A DNA stretch of 42,927 bases from Rickettsiales bacterium (GCA_002729235.1 PBTY01000071.1:1-42927), one strand, 5' to 3'; shown: positions 1 through 8,420, numbered from the stretch's first letter. A program made the numbers and translations. The notes: generated from the sequence alone by a model not told the origin.

Positions 1-1
1 G

Positions 2-574
2 CTAAAAATTGAGTTAATCTCCAAGCATTTCAAAGAGATCATGGAGATTCTTGGACTTGATTTAACAGACGACAGCTTGCAAGGTACTCCTCGTAGAGTA
101 GCTAAAATGTACGTTCAGGAGGTTTTTAGTGGGTTAAACCCAAATAATAAGCCGAAAGCAAAGCTATTCGAGAATAAGTTCAAGTATGATCAAATGTTAG
201 TAGAAAAGGATATTACCTTCTACTCTCATTGTGAGCATCATTTTGTACCGATATATGGCAAAGCACATGTTGCTTACTTCAGTAGTGGCAAAGTAATTGG
301 CTTGTCCAAAATCAATCGAATTGTTCAGTACTATGCGAAAAGACCACAAGTACAGGAGCGTTTGACTATGCAGATCGCTAACGAACTAAAAGATGTATTG
401 CATACTGAAGATGTAGCAGTTGTATTGGATGCAACACACATGTGTGTGTCTTCTAGAGGAGTAAATGATACCAATAGTATGACTGGAACTGCATTCTTTG
501 ATGGTAAATTCAATGATCAAAATGTTAAAACTGAATTTTTGAATTATATCAATACCAAATCTGACTTAAGATAA
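2..574 (+). CDS. folE: GTP cyclohydrolase I (5' end cut by window)
   Basis: FolE converts GTP to 7,8-dihydroneopterin triphosphate, the first step of folate and pterin synthesis, in the cytoplasm. The ATG at 41 is an internal Met: the frame stays open to base 2, and the extra codons (LKIELISKHFKEI) match the helix that normally precedes this point in FolE, so the true start lies left of the window. Visible motifs are the TPRRVAKMY segment, the zinc and active-site stretch SHCEHHFVP, the region from KINRIV to RPQVQERLT, a second zinc Cys in THMCVSSRG, and the closing MTGTAFFDG. The stop is 2 bases before the SDR gene, so the two are almost certainly co-transcribed. Identification is firm; only the N-terminus is missing. 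Confidence 0.96.
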   Translation, partial: LKIELISKHFKEIMEILGLDLTDDSLQGTPRRVAKMYVQEVFSGLNPNNKPKAKLFENKFKYDQMLVEKDITFYSHCEHHFVPIYGKAHVAYFSSGKVIGLSKINRIVQYYAKRPQVQERLTMQIANELKDVLHTEDVAVVLDATHMCVSSRGVNDTNSMTGTAFFDGKFNDQNVKTEFLNYINTKSDLR

Positions 575-576
575 CC

Positions 577-1278
577 ATGGATTTTGCTGGAAAACACATA
601 GTGGTTGTCGGCGGAACGAGTGGAATAGGTGAAGCCGTAGTTTCAAAATTAATAGCAGCAGGAGCAGAGGTAACGAACATCGCAAGACGAGAGAACAATT
701 CAGTATCAAATATTTCACTTGACGTTACTTCTGAATTTGATGCAATTGATGGATTGCCTGACCAGATTGATGGTTTAGTGTATTGTCCTGGAAATATCAA
801 CTTAAAACCTTTTCAGAGCCTGAAGCCTGAACAATATCTAGAGGACTTTAATCTTAATGTCCTAGGAGGAATAAAAGTGCTTAGAGCTTGTTTGAAGAGC
901 TTAAGACAATCCGAGACATCTTCAGTTGTCTTCTTTAGTACAGTAGCGGTTCATCAAGGCATGAATTATCACACAAGTGTTGCTGCCTCAAAAGGAGCTT
1001 TGGAAGGTGTGGTGAGATCGTTGGCAGCTGAGTTTTCTAGGCATAAAATTAGGGTTAATGCAATAGCTCCCAGTTTGACTGATACGCCACTTGCTGCAGC
1101 TTTGCTTTCTACTGAAGACAAGAGAAGAGCATCCGAAGATAGACACCCAATAAAAAGTATAGGTTCAGCTGAGGAAATTGCTGCAGGAGTCATCTACTTA
1201 CTGTCAGATGCTACTAAATGGATGACCGGTCAAATACTTCATATTGATGGAGGGATGTCATCTGTTAGACCACTTTAG
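577..1278 (+). CDS. Atypical short-chain dehydrogenase/reductase beside folE
   Basis: A 233-residue single-domain Rossmann oxidoreductase of the classical SDR type. Seen: the dinucleotide-binding GGTSGIG (12-18), an acidic Asp49 after the third strand, Asn94 (NVLGG), the catalytic-Ser strand FFSTVA (Ser121), Lys139 in AASKGALEG, and the C-terminal TGQILHIDGGM. Odd: the usual YxxxK Tyr is absent. The residue four before Lys139 is Val135, and the nearest Tyr is Tyr131, eight before it. I recall similar Bacteroidota relatives with a hydrophobic residue there, so this is probably a subfamily trait rather than decay. The substrate is unknown. The 2-base gap to folE makes a pterin-linked role possible but unproven. 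Confidence 0.85.
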   Translation: MDFAGKHIVVVGGTSGIGEAVVSKLIAAGAEVTNIARRENNSVSNISLDVTSEFDAIDGLPDQIDGLVYCPGNINLKPFQSLKPEQYLEDFNLNVLGGIKVLRACLKSLRQSETSSVVFFSTVAVHQGMNYHTSVAASKGALEGVVRSLAAEFSRHKIRVNAIAPSLTDTPLAAALLSTEDKRRASEDRHPIKSIGSAEEIAAGVIYLLSDATKWMTGQILHIDGGMSSVRPL

Positions 1279-1338
1279 AGAAAAAGTCAAAACATTTTCC
1301 TAAAACAGATTTATTATATCTGAAACTAAACTACCGTT

Positions 1339-1602
1339 ATGGGGCGACCACCAGAAGCATTCATGATATTTAGGGAAGAGTTGCGGAAAGCTCAATTAGA
1401 GAAGGACCGTCTCAAAGAGGAATATGAAAAGAAAGTCGAACAGATCTCGAAGGAGGTGGGTATATTAAAAGAACAACTTTCAGCACAAGAGAACATGATG
1501 AAGTCTGCTTTTGAATATGTAAATAAACTTGAAGAAGAATTAGAGGACTTCAAGAAAAAGGTAGATGGAGATAATGAGAAAAATAGCTTTGGATATCACT
1601 AA
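1339..1602 (+). CDS. Small coiled-coil protein of unknown function
   Basis: An 87-residue, highly charged, mostly helical protein. Residues about 10-75 show heptad-like spacing of Leu, Ile and Val among Lys and Glu (for example KAQLEKDRLKEEYEKK and VNKLEEELEDFKKK), which indicates a coiled coil. There is no signal peptide or membrane segment, so it is probably cytoplasmic. The start could be the ATG at 1339 or the Met at codon 9 (1363). I chose 1339 because MGRPPEAF reads like a natural N-terminus. It lies 60 bases after the SDR and 12 before the next gene, in line with the operon. No function is recognised; a scaffold or partner of its neighbours is only a guess. Confidence 0.65.
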   Translation: MGRPPEAFMIFREELRKAQLEKDRLKEEYEKKVEQISKEVGILKEQLSAQENMMKSAFEYVNKLEEELEDFKKKVDGDNEKNSFGYH

Positions 1603-1614
1603 TGCGATAAGGAT

Positions 1615-2061
1615 ATGAATGATGTTGCAGAAAAGAGTTTGACTGATCTCGGGTTTGTTAAAACCTATTCAAATGAATTCGTCGACGTATTTACCAATCA
1701 ATCAATTGGAATCATTGGTTGCGTAATTACCTCGGATTATGTTCCCATTAGGTATTTTATTGAGACATTCAAAGAAATCAGTATTCTCGCACGCTCAAAT
1801 CAATACACAAAGTTCATTTTTGATAAGCGAAACCTAAGAACCTTTCATCAGCCTTCCATGGAATGGTATTTCCTCGATTGGAAGACCGAGATGGTTGAAT
1901 ATGGATTAACAAAGCATCGCAAATTACTTCCAGAATTGGATTGGTTTGTCAAAGCAGTTCAGATCGCTAGAGATCCATTACTTAAGAAAATGCCTCACTC
2001 TGTTATTAACCGTCTTGATATCCGGTACTGTGATTCTCTAGATCAAGCCATAGCAGAATGA
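1615..2061 (+). CDS. Unknown protein, possibly STAS/SpoIIAA-like fold
   Basis: A 148-residue soluble protein that I do not recognise by sequence. The pattern of hydrophobic strands and amphipathic helices (strands near IGIIGCVIT, KFIFDKRNL and KLLPELDWF, with helices between) looks like the alternating fold of SpoIIAA-like/STAS proteins, which is an inference from layout only. There is no signal peptide. Its last four bases (ATGA) contain the start of the next gene, so it is translationally coupled to the flavin reductase-like protein. It may belong functionally with that enzyme or with folE and the SDR upstream. Confidence 0.7.
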   Translation: MNDVAEKSLTDLGFVKTYSNEFVDVFTNQSIGIIGCVITSDYVPIRYFIETFKEISILARSNQYTKFIFDKRNLRTFHQPSMEWYFLDWKTEMVEYGLTKHRKLLPELDWFVKAVQIARDPLLKKMPHSVINRLDIRYCDSLDQAIAE

Positions 2062-2681
2062 TATTCTTAACGGAAGATATCAACAGACTAGAAACCCGGT
2101 ATCGCGGTAATTTAATTAATAGTATAACAGGCTTCAAAAGTGTTTCTCTGGTTGGGACCAAAAGCGATAGAGGGCTGACCAATCTCGCACCTATAAGTCA
2201 GATTGTTCATGTTGGGGCCAATCCACCATTGTTGGGATTGCTATTTCGTCCGAATGTGGTACCCAGGCATACATTAGAGAATATCCAAAAAACTAAATGC
2301 TTTACAGTCAATCACATCAATGCAGGCTTTTTGGAAAAGGCTCATCATACAGCTGCCAGGTGGGAAGGAAGTGAGTTCGATCATTGTGGTCTCTCGGAGC
2401 ACTATATTAATGGGATAGAGGTTCCATTCGTGGGAGAATCACATTTGAAAATAGCATGTGAATTAAAAGAACAGCTAGAAATTCAGAGTAATGGTACTCA
2501 TTTCCTCGTTGGTCAGATTACCTATATTGAAATACCGGATGAAACACTCTCTCCTGATGGTTATGTTGATATTGAAGCTGCGGGAACAATAACCTGTTCG
2601 GGATTGGATAGTTATCATTCTACCTCACGTTTAGCCAGGTTTACTTACGCCAAACCAGATCATCAACCGAAAAAATTGTAG
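2058..2681 (+). CDS. Flavin reductase-like, FMN-binding split-barrel protein
   Basis: A 207-residue protein matching the flavin reductase-like domain family (DIM6/NTAB type), small FMN-binding proteins that reduce flavins or use bound FMN in redox reactions. Seen: the early strand SVSLVGTKSDRGLTNLAPIS, the PLLGLLFRP strand, the TLENIQKTKCFTVNHI segment that commonly follows, and an HTAARWEGSEFD region near the flavin site. It starts inside the stop of the preceding gene and is the last gene of the folE-SDR run. The next gene has its own promoter. The physiological substrate cannot be read from sequence. The family is clear; the precise activity is not. Confidence 0.85.
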   Translation: MIFLTEDINRLETRYRGNLINSITGFKSVSLVGTKSDRGLTNLAPISQIVHVGANPPLLGLLFRPNVVPRHTLENIQKTKCFTVNHINAGFLEKAHHTAARWEGSEFDHCGLSEHYINGIEVPFVGESHLKIACELKEQLEIQSNGTHFLVGQITYIEIPDETLSPDGYVDIEAAGTITCSGLDSYHSTSRLARFTYAKPDHQPKKL

Positions 2682-2863
2682 CATCATTTAATTATGAAAG
2701 TCTGAATTTTTTCAAGGCTTTGCTCAAACCAAGATCATTTTTTTAACAATTGTGACTAATACTAAGTCAAACAATACAATTAAAGTAGAACAATTGGAAA
2801 ATTGGTAATCTGATCAAATAAAAGCTTGCCTGTTTTTACATTTTCATAATTCATTAAGGCTGT

Positions 2864-2871
2864 TATCTTTG
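2864..2871 (+). promoter_or_regulatory. Bacteroidota-type -7 box of hppA
   Basis: TATCTTTG fits the TAnnTTTG -7 consensus of Bacteroidota vegetative promoters exactly and lies 28 bases before the hppA ATG. A T-rich stretch about 20 bases upstream (TTTTC near 2841) could act as the -33 element, though it lacks the usual TTG. The rest of the 218-base gap 2682-2899 holds nothing else I can name. Confidence 0.5.
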
Positions 2872-2899
2872 CTCATCTTTTGAAAAACCTAATAAAAAT

Positions 2900-5242
2900 A
2901 TGAGTTACTGGATATACGCAGTGCCCGTGTTGGCACTGATCGGGATCGTTGTGATGATCATCAAATCACAATGGGTTTACAAACAGGATGCAGGTGATGA
3001 CAAAATGCAATCACTGGCTAATCACATCCGAGAAGGAGCATTAGCATTTCTAAGTGCTGAATACCGTGTATTGGCCATTTTTGTTGTGTTCGCAGGTATT
3101 CTACTAGGGGTAATTTCCACTTTAGTTGAGACGACACACTGGTTCATTGTAGTAGCCTTTGTGATTGGAGCTGTTTTCTCTGCAGTGGCAGGAAACATCG
3201 GTATGAGAATAGCTACAGCTGCTAACGTGAGAACAACCCAGGCGGCTAGAACTAGTTTGCCACAAGCATTGAAGGTGTCATTCACAGGTGGTACAGTGAT
3301 GGGGCTGGGTGTTGCTGGTTTAGCAGTATTCGGGTTGAGTATCTTGTTCATTCTTCTGTTTACCTGGTTCATGGGTGGTAATTGGACTTCCAATGACGAC
3401 ATGACAATGGTTCTTGAAGCTTTAGCAGGTTTTTCACTTGGTGCTGAGTCCATTGCATTGTTTGCACGTGTTGGTGGTGGTATTTATACCAAAGCGGCTG
3501 ATGTTGGTGCTGACCTTGTTGGTAAGGTAGAAGCAGGAATTCCTGAGGATGATCCTAGAAACCCGGCAACTATTGCCGATAACGTAGGTGATAACGTAGG
3601 TGACGTAGCAGGTATGGGGGCTGACTTATTTGGTTCTTATGTAGCAACTGTGTTAGCATCGATGGTGCTTGGAAACTATGTGATCCGCGATATGGGTGGA
3701 TCCATTACAGATGAATTTAATGGTATTGGTCCAATTCTTTTGCCTCTTGTCATTGCTGGGTTAGGTATTCTATTTTCTATTGCCGGTACACTATTGATTA
3801 GAATATCAGATAATAATGCGAAAGAGGCTCAAGTTCAGAGCGCTTTGAACAAAGGAAACTGGGGATCAATCATCTTAACGGCAATCGCATGCTGGTTCGT
3901 GATACAGCACTTGCTGCCAGAAACTATTTCAATGAGTTTCTTTGGTGAGGGAGTTAAAACGCTCTCTTCCCGATATGTATACTATGCAGTTCTTGTTGGT
4001 TTATTCGTAGGTGGAGCTATTTCTTACTTTACTGAATACTACACAGGTCTTGGTAAAAAACCTGTATTAGATATCGTTCAAAACTCTGCAACAGGTGCTG
4101 CAACCAACATTATTGCAGGTTTGTCTACTGGTATGATCTCTACTTTTGCTCCAATTTTATTATTCGCTGGTGCGATTTGGGGAGCATATGAGTTAGCAGG
4201 ATTCTACGGTGTGGGTATTGCCGCTTCAGCTATGATGGCTACTACTGCCATGCAGTTGGCCATTGATGCTTTCGGACCTATTGCGGATAATGCCGGAGGT
4301 ATTGCCGAGATGAGCGAGCTTCCAGAAGAAGTGAGAGGTAGAACAGATATACTGGATTCAGTAGGTAATACGACTGCTGCTGTAGGTAAAGGATTTGCCA
4401 TTGCTTCTGCTGCCTTGACAGCTTTAGCCCTTTTTGCTGCATATGTGACTTTCACTGGAATTGATGGAATTAATATTTTCAAAGCTGACGTACTTGCCGC
4501 ACTATTTATTGGTGGTATGGTACCGGTAGTATTCTCAGCCCTAGCCATGCGATCAGTAGGTAAGGCAGCTATGGAAATGGTAAAAGAAGTAAGACGTCAG
4601 TTCAAAGAAATTCCTGGTATCATGGAAGGAACAGGCAAGCCTGAATATGGTAAGTGTGTTGATATTTCGACTAAGGCAGCTATCAAAGAGATGATGCTTC
4701 CAGGTGCAATTACCATTACTGCCCCAATTTTGATAGGGTTCTTAATGGGACCTGAGGCTCTTGGTTCATATATGGCTGGTGTTGCTGTATCTGGTGTGCT
4801 ATGGGCTATCTTCCAAAACAATGCTGGTGGTGCATGGGATAATGCTAAAAAGTCATTCGAAGCAGGTGTAATGATCGATGGAGAAATGACTTACAAAGGA
4901 TCTGATGCTCACAAGGCAGCAGTTACAGGTGATACTGTAGGTGATCCATTCAAAGATACTTCAGGACCATCCATGAACATCTTGATCAAATTAACTTGTC
5001 TGGTAGGTTTGGTTATTGCACCAATTTTGGGAGAGATCTATGGAGGTGTTTCTCATAGTGCTGCTAACACAGAAGTAATTGAGCAGGTTGTTGAGAAAAA
5101 AGAAATCAAAGTAACCATTGAAGGAGAAGATGAGGAAAACCTAAAGGCGGAAATCACTATTACAGATGGTGAAGAAACCGAAACAAAAACGGTTACTGGC
5201 ACAAAGGCTGAAATTGAAGCAGCAATAGAGGAGAATAAGTAA
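2900..5242 (+). CDS. hppA: K+-dependent membrane-bound ion-pumping pyrophosphatase
   Basis: An integral inner-membrane pump that hydrolyses pyrophosphate and exports H+ and/or Na+. At 780 residues with about 16 membrane segments it is full length for the family. Substrate motifs are present: [20 protein letters not shown] (192-211) and DNVGDNVGD (Asp227, 231, 235). Ala493 and Gly496 in [10 protein letters not shown] mark the K+-dependent class. The transport Glu usual in helix 6 is absent (GADLFGS, Gly245), but Glu183 sits in helix 5, the arrangement I recall for the Flavobacterium johnsoniae H+ pump. About 60 acidic residues follow the last helix, a non-catalytic tail of unknown role. It is monocistronic, with its own promoter box and a strong terminator. 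Confidence 0.97.
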   Translation: MSYWIYAVPVLALIGIVVMIIKSQWVYKQDAGDDKMQSLANHIREGALAFLSAEYRVLAIFVVFAGILLGVISTLVETTHWFIVVAFVIGAVFSAVAGNIGMRIATAANVRTTQAARTSLPQALKVSFTGGTVMGLGVAGLAVFGLSILFILLFTWFMGGNWTSNDDMTMVLEALAGFSLGAESIALFARVGGGIYTKAADVGADLVGKVEAGIPEDDPRNPATIADNVGDNVGDVAGMGADLFGSYVATVLASMVLGNYVIRDMGGSITDEFNGIGPILLPLVIAGLGILFSIAGTLLIRISDNNAKEAQVQSALNKGNWGSIILTAIACWFVIQHLLPETISMSFFGEGVKTLSSRYVYYAVLVGLFVGGAISYFTEYYTGLGKKPVLDIVQNSATGAATNIIAGLSTGMISTFAPILLFAGAIWGAYELAGFYGVGIAASAMMATTAMQLAIDAFGPIADNAGGIAEMSELPEEVRGRTDILDSVGNTTAAVGKGFAIASAALTALALFAAYVTFTGIDGINIFKADVLAALFIGGMVPVVFSALAMRSVGKAAMEMVKEVRRQFKEIPGIMEGTGKPEYGKCVDISTKAAIKEMMLPGAITITAPILIGFLMGPEALGSYMAGVAVSGVLWAIFQNNAGGAWDNAKKSFEAGVMIDGEMTYKGSDAHKAAVTGDTVGDPFKDTSGPSMNILIKLTCLVGLVIAPILGEIYGGVSHSAANTEVIEQVVEKKEIKVTIEGEDEENLKAEITITDGEETETKTVTGTKAEIEAAIEENK

Positions 5243-5263
5243 TAGTTATTACATTAATCTAGC

Positions 5264-5300
5264 AAAAGGCGCCTCAGGAATTTCCTGAGGCGCCTTTTTT
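5264..5300 (+). terminator. Intrinsic terminator of hppA
   Basis: A perfect inverted repeat (arms 5264-5280 and 5282-5298, core GGCGCCTCAGG) sits 22 bases after the hppA stop and runs into a T tract. The A tract before the stem also makes it usable on the opposite strand. Confidence 0.93.
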
Positions 5301-5420
5301 ATTAGATACTCATGATTCAATTATTGTCTTATAACTAATATTTTGACTCATATATCGAAATCTATACTTTAATAAAGTGATTGTAACTACCTGTAAAATA
5401 AGCTGTTAAAAATAATTTAA

Positions 5421-5428
5421 TATATTTG
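5421..5428 (+). promoter_or_regulatory. -7 box before the 5450 gene
   Basis: TATATTTG matches TAnnTTTG exactly, 21 bases before the ATG at 5450. It overlaps an in-frame TTG at 5426, which is why I reject that codon as the start. No good -33 TTG lies at the expected distance. Confidence 0.5.
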
Positions 5429-5449
5429 TGTAAATCAACACCGCAAATC

Positions 5450-5854
5450 ATGTTGAAAATCACACGTCTCAACCTCATATCACTTGTCATATGGCTAAGT
5501 GTAACCCCCTTATTTCTGTTGGCAACTTCTGCGGCTGAAAAGGATAAATTTGAAGAGTTGTCAAGTCAGCTTAGTGAAGCGATTGACGCAAGGAATTTTC
5601 AGGCAGCACGAACCACAATGGAAGAAATGATGCCGTTGATGAAGGAGATTTTAAAAGAAAATAAAAAAGAGCTTTCAGAGCTGAAAAAAGGTGATAGTCC
5701 TGAAGAGGATGTTCAGCTTTTTGAAAAGAAATTGACTCGAAAAACGGAGTTGTACGAATCATTTAAAAAGCTGGTTGATGTTTCTCCGGCTGCCCTTCGA
5801 GGAAAGAGTCAGATGATTAAAGATGGTGTAATTGAATTCGTAGAGCTCATCTAA
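5450..5854 (+). CDS. Secreted helical protein of unknown function
   Basis: A 134-residue protein starting at the ATG at 5450; the upstream in-frame TTG at 5426 overlaps the -7 box. Residues 1-29 form a signal peptide-like stretch (hydrophobic LISLVIWLSVTPLFLLATSA). The mature part is charged and probably all helical (AIDARNFQAARTTMEEMM, then a Lys/Glu-rich segment and KKLVDVSPAALRGKSQ). There is no Cys for lipidation and no known motif. It is a single gene flanked by terminators on both sides. Probably periplasmic; function not recognised. Confidence 0.75.
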   Translation: MLKITRLNLISLVIWLSVTPLFLLATSAAEKDKFEELSSQLSEAIDARNFQAARTTMEEMMPLMKEILKENKKELSELKKGDSPEEDVQLFEKKLTRKTELYESFKKLVDVSPAALRGKSQMIKDGVIEFVELI

Positions 5855-5885
5855 GATATTTTTGTTTACTGATAATTATTCACTA

Positions 5886-5917
5886 CCCCTTTTCAAATTT
5901 CGAGAAGGGGTTTTTTT
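5886..5917 (+). terminator. Intrinsic terminator after the 5450 gene
   Basis: Stem arms CCCCTTTTC (5886-5894) and GAGAAGGGG (5902-5910), one mismatch, followed by seven T, 32 bases after the stop. Confidence 0.85.
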
Positions 5918-5978
5918 CTGTTCTATTGAAAAGATTCATTGGATTTTATCAGTTTTGTGACTCATCAGAGCAAGCAGT

Positions 5979-7238
5979 ATGAATCGAATTGGAGTTGTTA
6001 TTGCATTAAACCTTTTATCATTAGTCGTACTAGGCCAAACTTTGAGTTATCAGGAGGTTGAAGGTTTGGAAAAGATTGTTGAGGGTAGAGTTAACTCTGA
6101 GTGGGCCATGAGTCAGCCTTATGTAATCATGATCAGCATTGATGGATTCCGATATGATTATGTTGAAAAATACGGAGCTTCAAACATTCAGTCCATCATT
6201 GATAATGGTGTTTCGGCAGAACGGATGATTCCTTCATTTCCAAGTAAGACATTTCCTAATCATTACACCATAGTCACAGGGATGTATCCTTCAAATCATG
6301 GACTAGTGAGTAATGAGTTTTATAGTAGAAGTAAAGATTACTGGTACAAAATAAGGGATAAGAAAGCTGTAACCGATTCTTCCTGGTATGATGGAGTTCC
6401 TATTTGGGTTTTGGCGGAGCGTCAGCAAATGCTAGCAGCTAATTTCTTTTGGGTAGGCTCTGAAGCACCTATTGGTGGGGTCATATCCACCTATTCTTAT
6501 GCTTACACCAGCCGAATAGCCAACGAACATCGTGTAGATAAGATGATTGATTGGTTGGACTTACCTGAAATTCAAAGGCCACATTTGATTTTAGGGTATT
6601 TCTCATTGGTTGATGATGCTGGGCATCGTTATGGTCCAGATCACGAAAAAACTAAAGAAGCGGTTCTTGAGATAGATCGGATCATTGGAAAACTATTGAT
6701 AGGAGTAGAACAGACCAATTTGCCTGTCAACATCGTTTTGGTATCAGATCATGGGATGACCAATATTAACAGAGGTATAGTTTTACCAGAGGTAGTTGAT
6801 TTGGATGATGCTCAGGTGGCATACAGCTTTCCGCCGATGATCTATCAGCCAGATTCTACTAAGTTGGAAAAGTTGTATCAGGACTTGTTAACGGTAGAAA
6901 ATATAGATGTCTATAAGCAGGATGCGGTTCCCGATTACTTGTCTTTTAATAATAATGAAGATTGCATTGGGGATTTGATTCTGATTTCTCAAGCACCAAC
7001 AGTGATTTTAGAGAGGCCTCAAGTAGTCACTGGTGGTACTCATGGGTTCAATCCTTTTGATCATGAAGAGATGGGAGCCATTTTTTATGGAACTGGTCCA
7101 GATTTTAAAGTTGGACTTGAAATATCTCCGTTCCAAAACATCCATGTTTATCCATTAATAGCTCAAATACTAGGATTGAATTACACTCATCAAATCGATG
7201 GAAAACCTGCTGTTTTGAGCTATACGATAAGAAAATAA
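5979..7238 (+). CDS. NPP-type nucleotide pyrophosphatase/phosphodiesterase, exported
   Basis: A 419-residue alkaline phosphatase-superfamily enzyme of the ectonucleotide pyrophosphatase/phosphodiesterase type, which cleaves phosphodiester or pyrophosphate bonds in nucleotides or related substrates. A signal peptide covers residues 1-20. Two-zinc site residues are visible: Asp55 (SIDGFR), the catalytic Thr91 in PSKTFPNHYT, Asp212 and His216 in DDAGHRYGPD, Asp257-His258 in SDHGM, and His355 in GGTHGFNP. The length is normal for bacterial NPPs. It is exported to the periplasm or surface, where it probably takes part in phosphorus scavenging. Substrate specificity cannot be assigned. It stands alone; the next gene is 42 bases on. 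Confidence 0.93.
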   Translation: MNRIGVVIALNLLSLVVLGQTLSYQEVEGLEKIVEGRVNSEWAMSQPYVIMISIDGFRYDYVEKYGASNIQSIIDNGVSAERMIPSFPSKTFPNHYTIVTGMYPSNHGLVSNEFYSRSKDYWYKIRDKKAVTDSSWYDGVPIWVLAERQQMLAANFFWVGSEAPIGGVISTYSYAYTSRIANEHRVDKMIDWLDLPEIQRPHLILGYFSLVDDAGHRYGPDHEKTKEAVLEIDRIIGKLLIGVEQTNLPVNIVLVSDHGMTNINRGIVLPEVVDLDDAQVAYSFPPMIYQPDSTKLEKLYQDLLTVENIDVYKQDAVPDYLSFNNNEDCIGDLILISQAPTVILERPQVVTGGTHGFNPFDHEEMGAIFYGTGPDFKVGLEISPFQNIHVYPLIAQILGLNYTHQIDGKPAVLSYTIRK

Positions 7239-7280
7239 GCGATTTTTTGATTTGGCACACTTTTGGTAATATGTGTATGC

Positions 7281-7676
7281 ATGTTACAATTTTTAGATTT
7301 GTTTCTTACGGTATTTCATAGTGCGTTTGTGCTATTTGTTGTCTTTGGGTGGACTATCCCAAAATTTCGGAAATACCATGTTACCGCTATTTTATTGACT
7401 TTGGTAGCCTGGCTTTTGCTCGGGTTATACAAAGGAGTGATTGGTTACTGCCCTTTGACTGATTGGCACTGGGATGTCAAAAGAGCATTGGGAGAGACCA
7501 ATATACCGAGTTCATTCATAGAGTATATGGTTGAGAAAATTCTCGGTTTGAACTTTCCTTCTTTAATGATTGACGTTGCTACTGTTACTGGTTTAGTATT
7601 TGGTGTAGTAATGAGTGTAGTTGTTTATCACAAGCATGTGAAAAGCCATTCAAAAGAGCCCCATCAAATGGCTTGA
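7281..7676 (+). CDS. DUF2784-like small membrane protein
   Basis: A 131-residue inner-membrane protein with three or four hydrophobic helices (LDLFLTVFHSAFVLFVVFGW, ILLTLVAWLLLGLY and a C-terminal VTGLVFGVVMSVVVY). The conserved-looking GYCPLTDWHWDVKRALGE segment between helices fits DUF2784 proteins, whose function is unknown. I start at the ATG at 7281; the frame opens earlier at a TTG (7263) but those codons (VICVC) are unconvincing. It follows the NPP gene by 42 bases and may share its transcript. A TTTGGCAC sequence lies at 7251-7258 but its -12 half is poor. Confidence 0.7.
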   Translation: MLQFLDLFLTVFHSAFVLFVVFGWTIPKFRKYHVTAILLTLVAWLLLGLYKGVIGYCPLTDWHWDVKRALGETNIPSSFIEYMVEKILGLNFPSLMIDVATVTGLVFGVVMSVVVYHKHVKSHSKEPHQMA

Positions 7677-7827
7677 GTTAAGATGCTATTTTAATCAAGG
7701 CATCTTGAACTATTTCAGGATTCATTTATTCTTTTTGGTGTAAAAAAATTCCCGATCAACAGGAAAGTTGGAGGTGAGTATAATATTCTGTTAACTTGTA
7801 GATTGATTTGTTAAGTCAACCTAATAT

Positions 7828-8229
7828 ATGAGTCGTCCAGAGAAACTTGAGATACTTTATGTAGATGATGAGCCAGCGAACTTGAGGAGTTTCAAGTCGG
7901 CGTTCAGACGTTTGTATAAGGTTCATATTGCTGAGCATCCTACACAAGCTATGGAGTTAGTGAAAGAAAAGGATTTGAAAATCGTGGTTTCGGATCATAG
8001 AATGCCAGATCTAGTAGGAACGGACTTCCTCAGAGAAGTACACGCTTATAATGATAAGATCAAGCGCGTTATATTGAGTGGCTTTGTTTCTAAAGAGGAA
8101 TTATTAGAGGCAAACAATTCTTTCGGCTTACATGCTTACATCCCAAAACCATGGGATTTTGAGGATGTTAATGCAACTTTTGAAAGGTTACTCTCGCAGG
8201 AAGAGTCTCCAAAAATGAATTACGAATAA
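7828..8229 (+). CDS. Stand-alone response regulator receiver protein
   Basis: A 133-residue single CheY-like receiver domain without an output domain. Seen: acidic pair Asp13-Asp14, phospho-acceptor Asp56 in VVSDHRMP, Ser84 at the Thr/Ser switch position (ILSGF), and Lys107 in IPKPWDF. The PKPW ending is common in receivers linked to HD-GYP and histidine kinase systems. It probably receives phosphate from a sensor kinase encoded elsewhere, since no kinase is nearby. It is transcribed alone and ended by a strong terminator. Just downstream lies the candidate sigma-54 small RNA; any link between them is only positional. Confidence 0.92.
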   Translation: MSRPEKLEILYVDDEPANLRSFKSAFRRLYKVHIAEHPTQAMELVKEKDLKIVVSDHRMPDLVGTDFLREVHAYNDKIKRVILSGFVSKEELLEANNSFGLHAYIPKPWDFEDVNATFERLLSQEESPKMNYE

Positions 8230-8250
8230 GTTTAAGAAATTGATAAAAAT

Positions 8251-8286
8251 AAAACCCTTCTCTTTTCTAAAAGAGAAGGGTTTTTT
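8251..8286 (+). terminator. Intrinsic terminator of the receiver gene
   Basis: Perfect stem CCCTTCTCTTTT / AAAAGAGAAGGG (8255-8266 and 8269-8280) followed by six T, 25 bases after the stop. The A tract before it makes it symmetrical. Confidence 0.92.
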
Positions 8287-8393
8287 CATTTTGATAAAAA
8301 ATCAAAAAGCTAAAATTCCCAAAATCCTCTCTTAATGTCTTTAAATCCTCTTTTTAGAATGTTTACCTAAAATTCTGGATTCACTTTCTTGTT

Positions 8394-8410
8394 TTGGCAC
8401 GGTAATCGCT
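8394..8410 (+). promoter_or_regulatory. Sigma-54 (RpoN) -24/-12 promoter
   Basis: TTGGCACGGTAATCGCT fits the sigma-54 consensus YTGGCACGRNNNTTGCW at all but one defined position (C for the second T of the -12 half). The invariant GG (8396-8397) and GC (8408-8409) have the exact required spacing. This places the transcription start near 8421. No gene begins until 8665. Sigma-54 promoters need an enhancer-binding activator; I see no obvious binding palindrome within 150 bases upstream. Confidence 0.6.
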
Positions 8411-8420
8411 ATTTAGTAAT

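Noticed and set aside
5426-5449. Upstream TTG start for the 5450 gene
   Set aside because: The codon lies inside the perfect TATATTTG box, and the ATG at 5450 leads directly into a signal peptide.
7251-7268. TTTGGCACACTTTTGGTA as a second sigma-54 promoter before the DUF2784-like gene
   Set aside because: The -24 half is good but the -12 half has GG-T instead of GC at the right place, and the start would fall at the ATG.
7679-7706. AAGATGC...GCATCTT hairpin as terminator of the 7281 gene
   Set aside because: Thirteen-base loop, short stem and no T tract.
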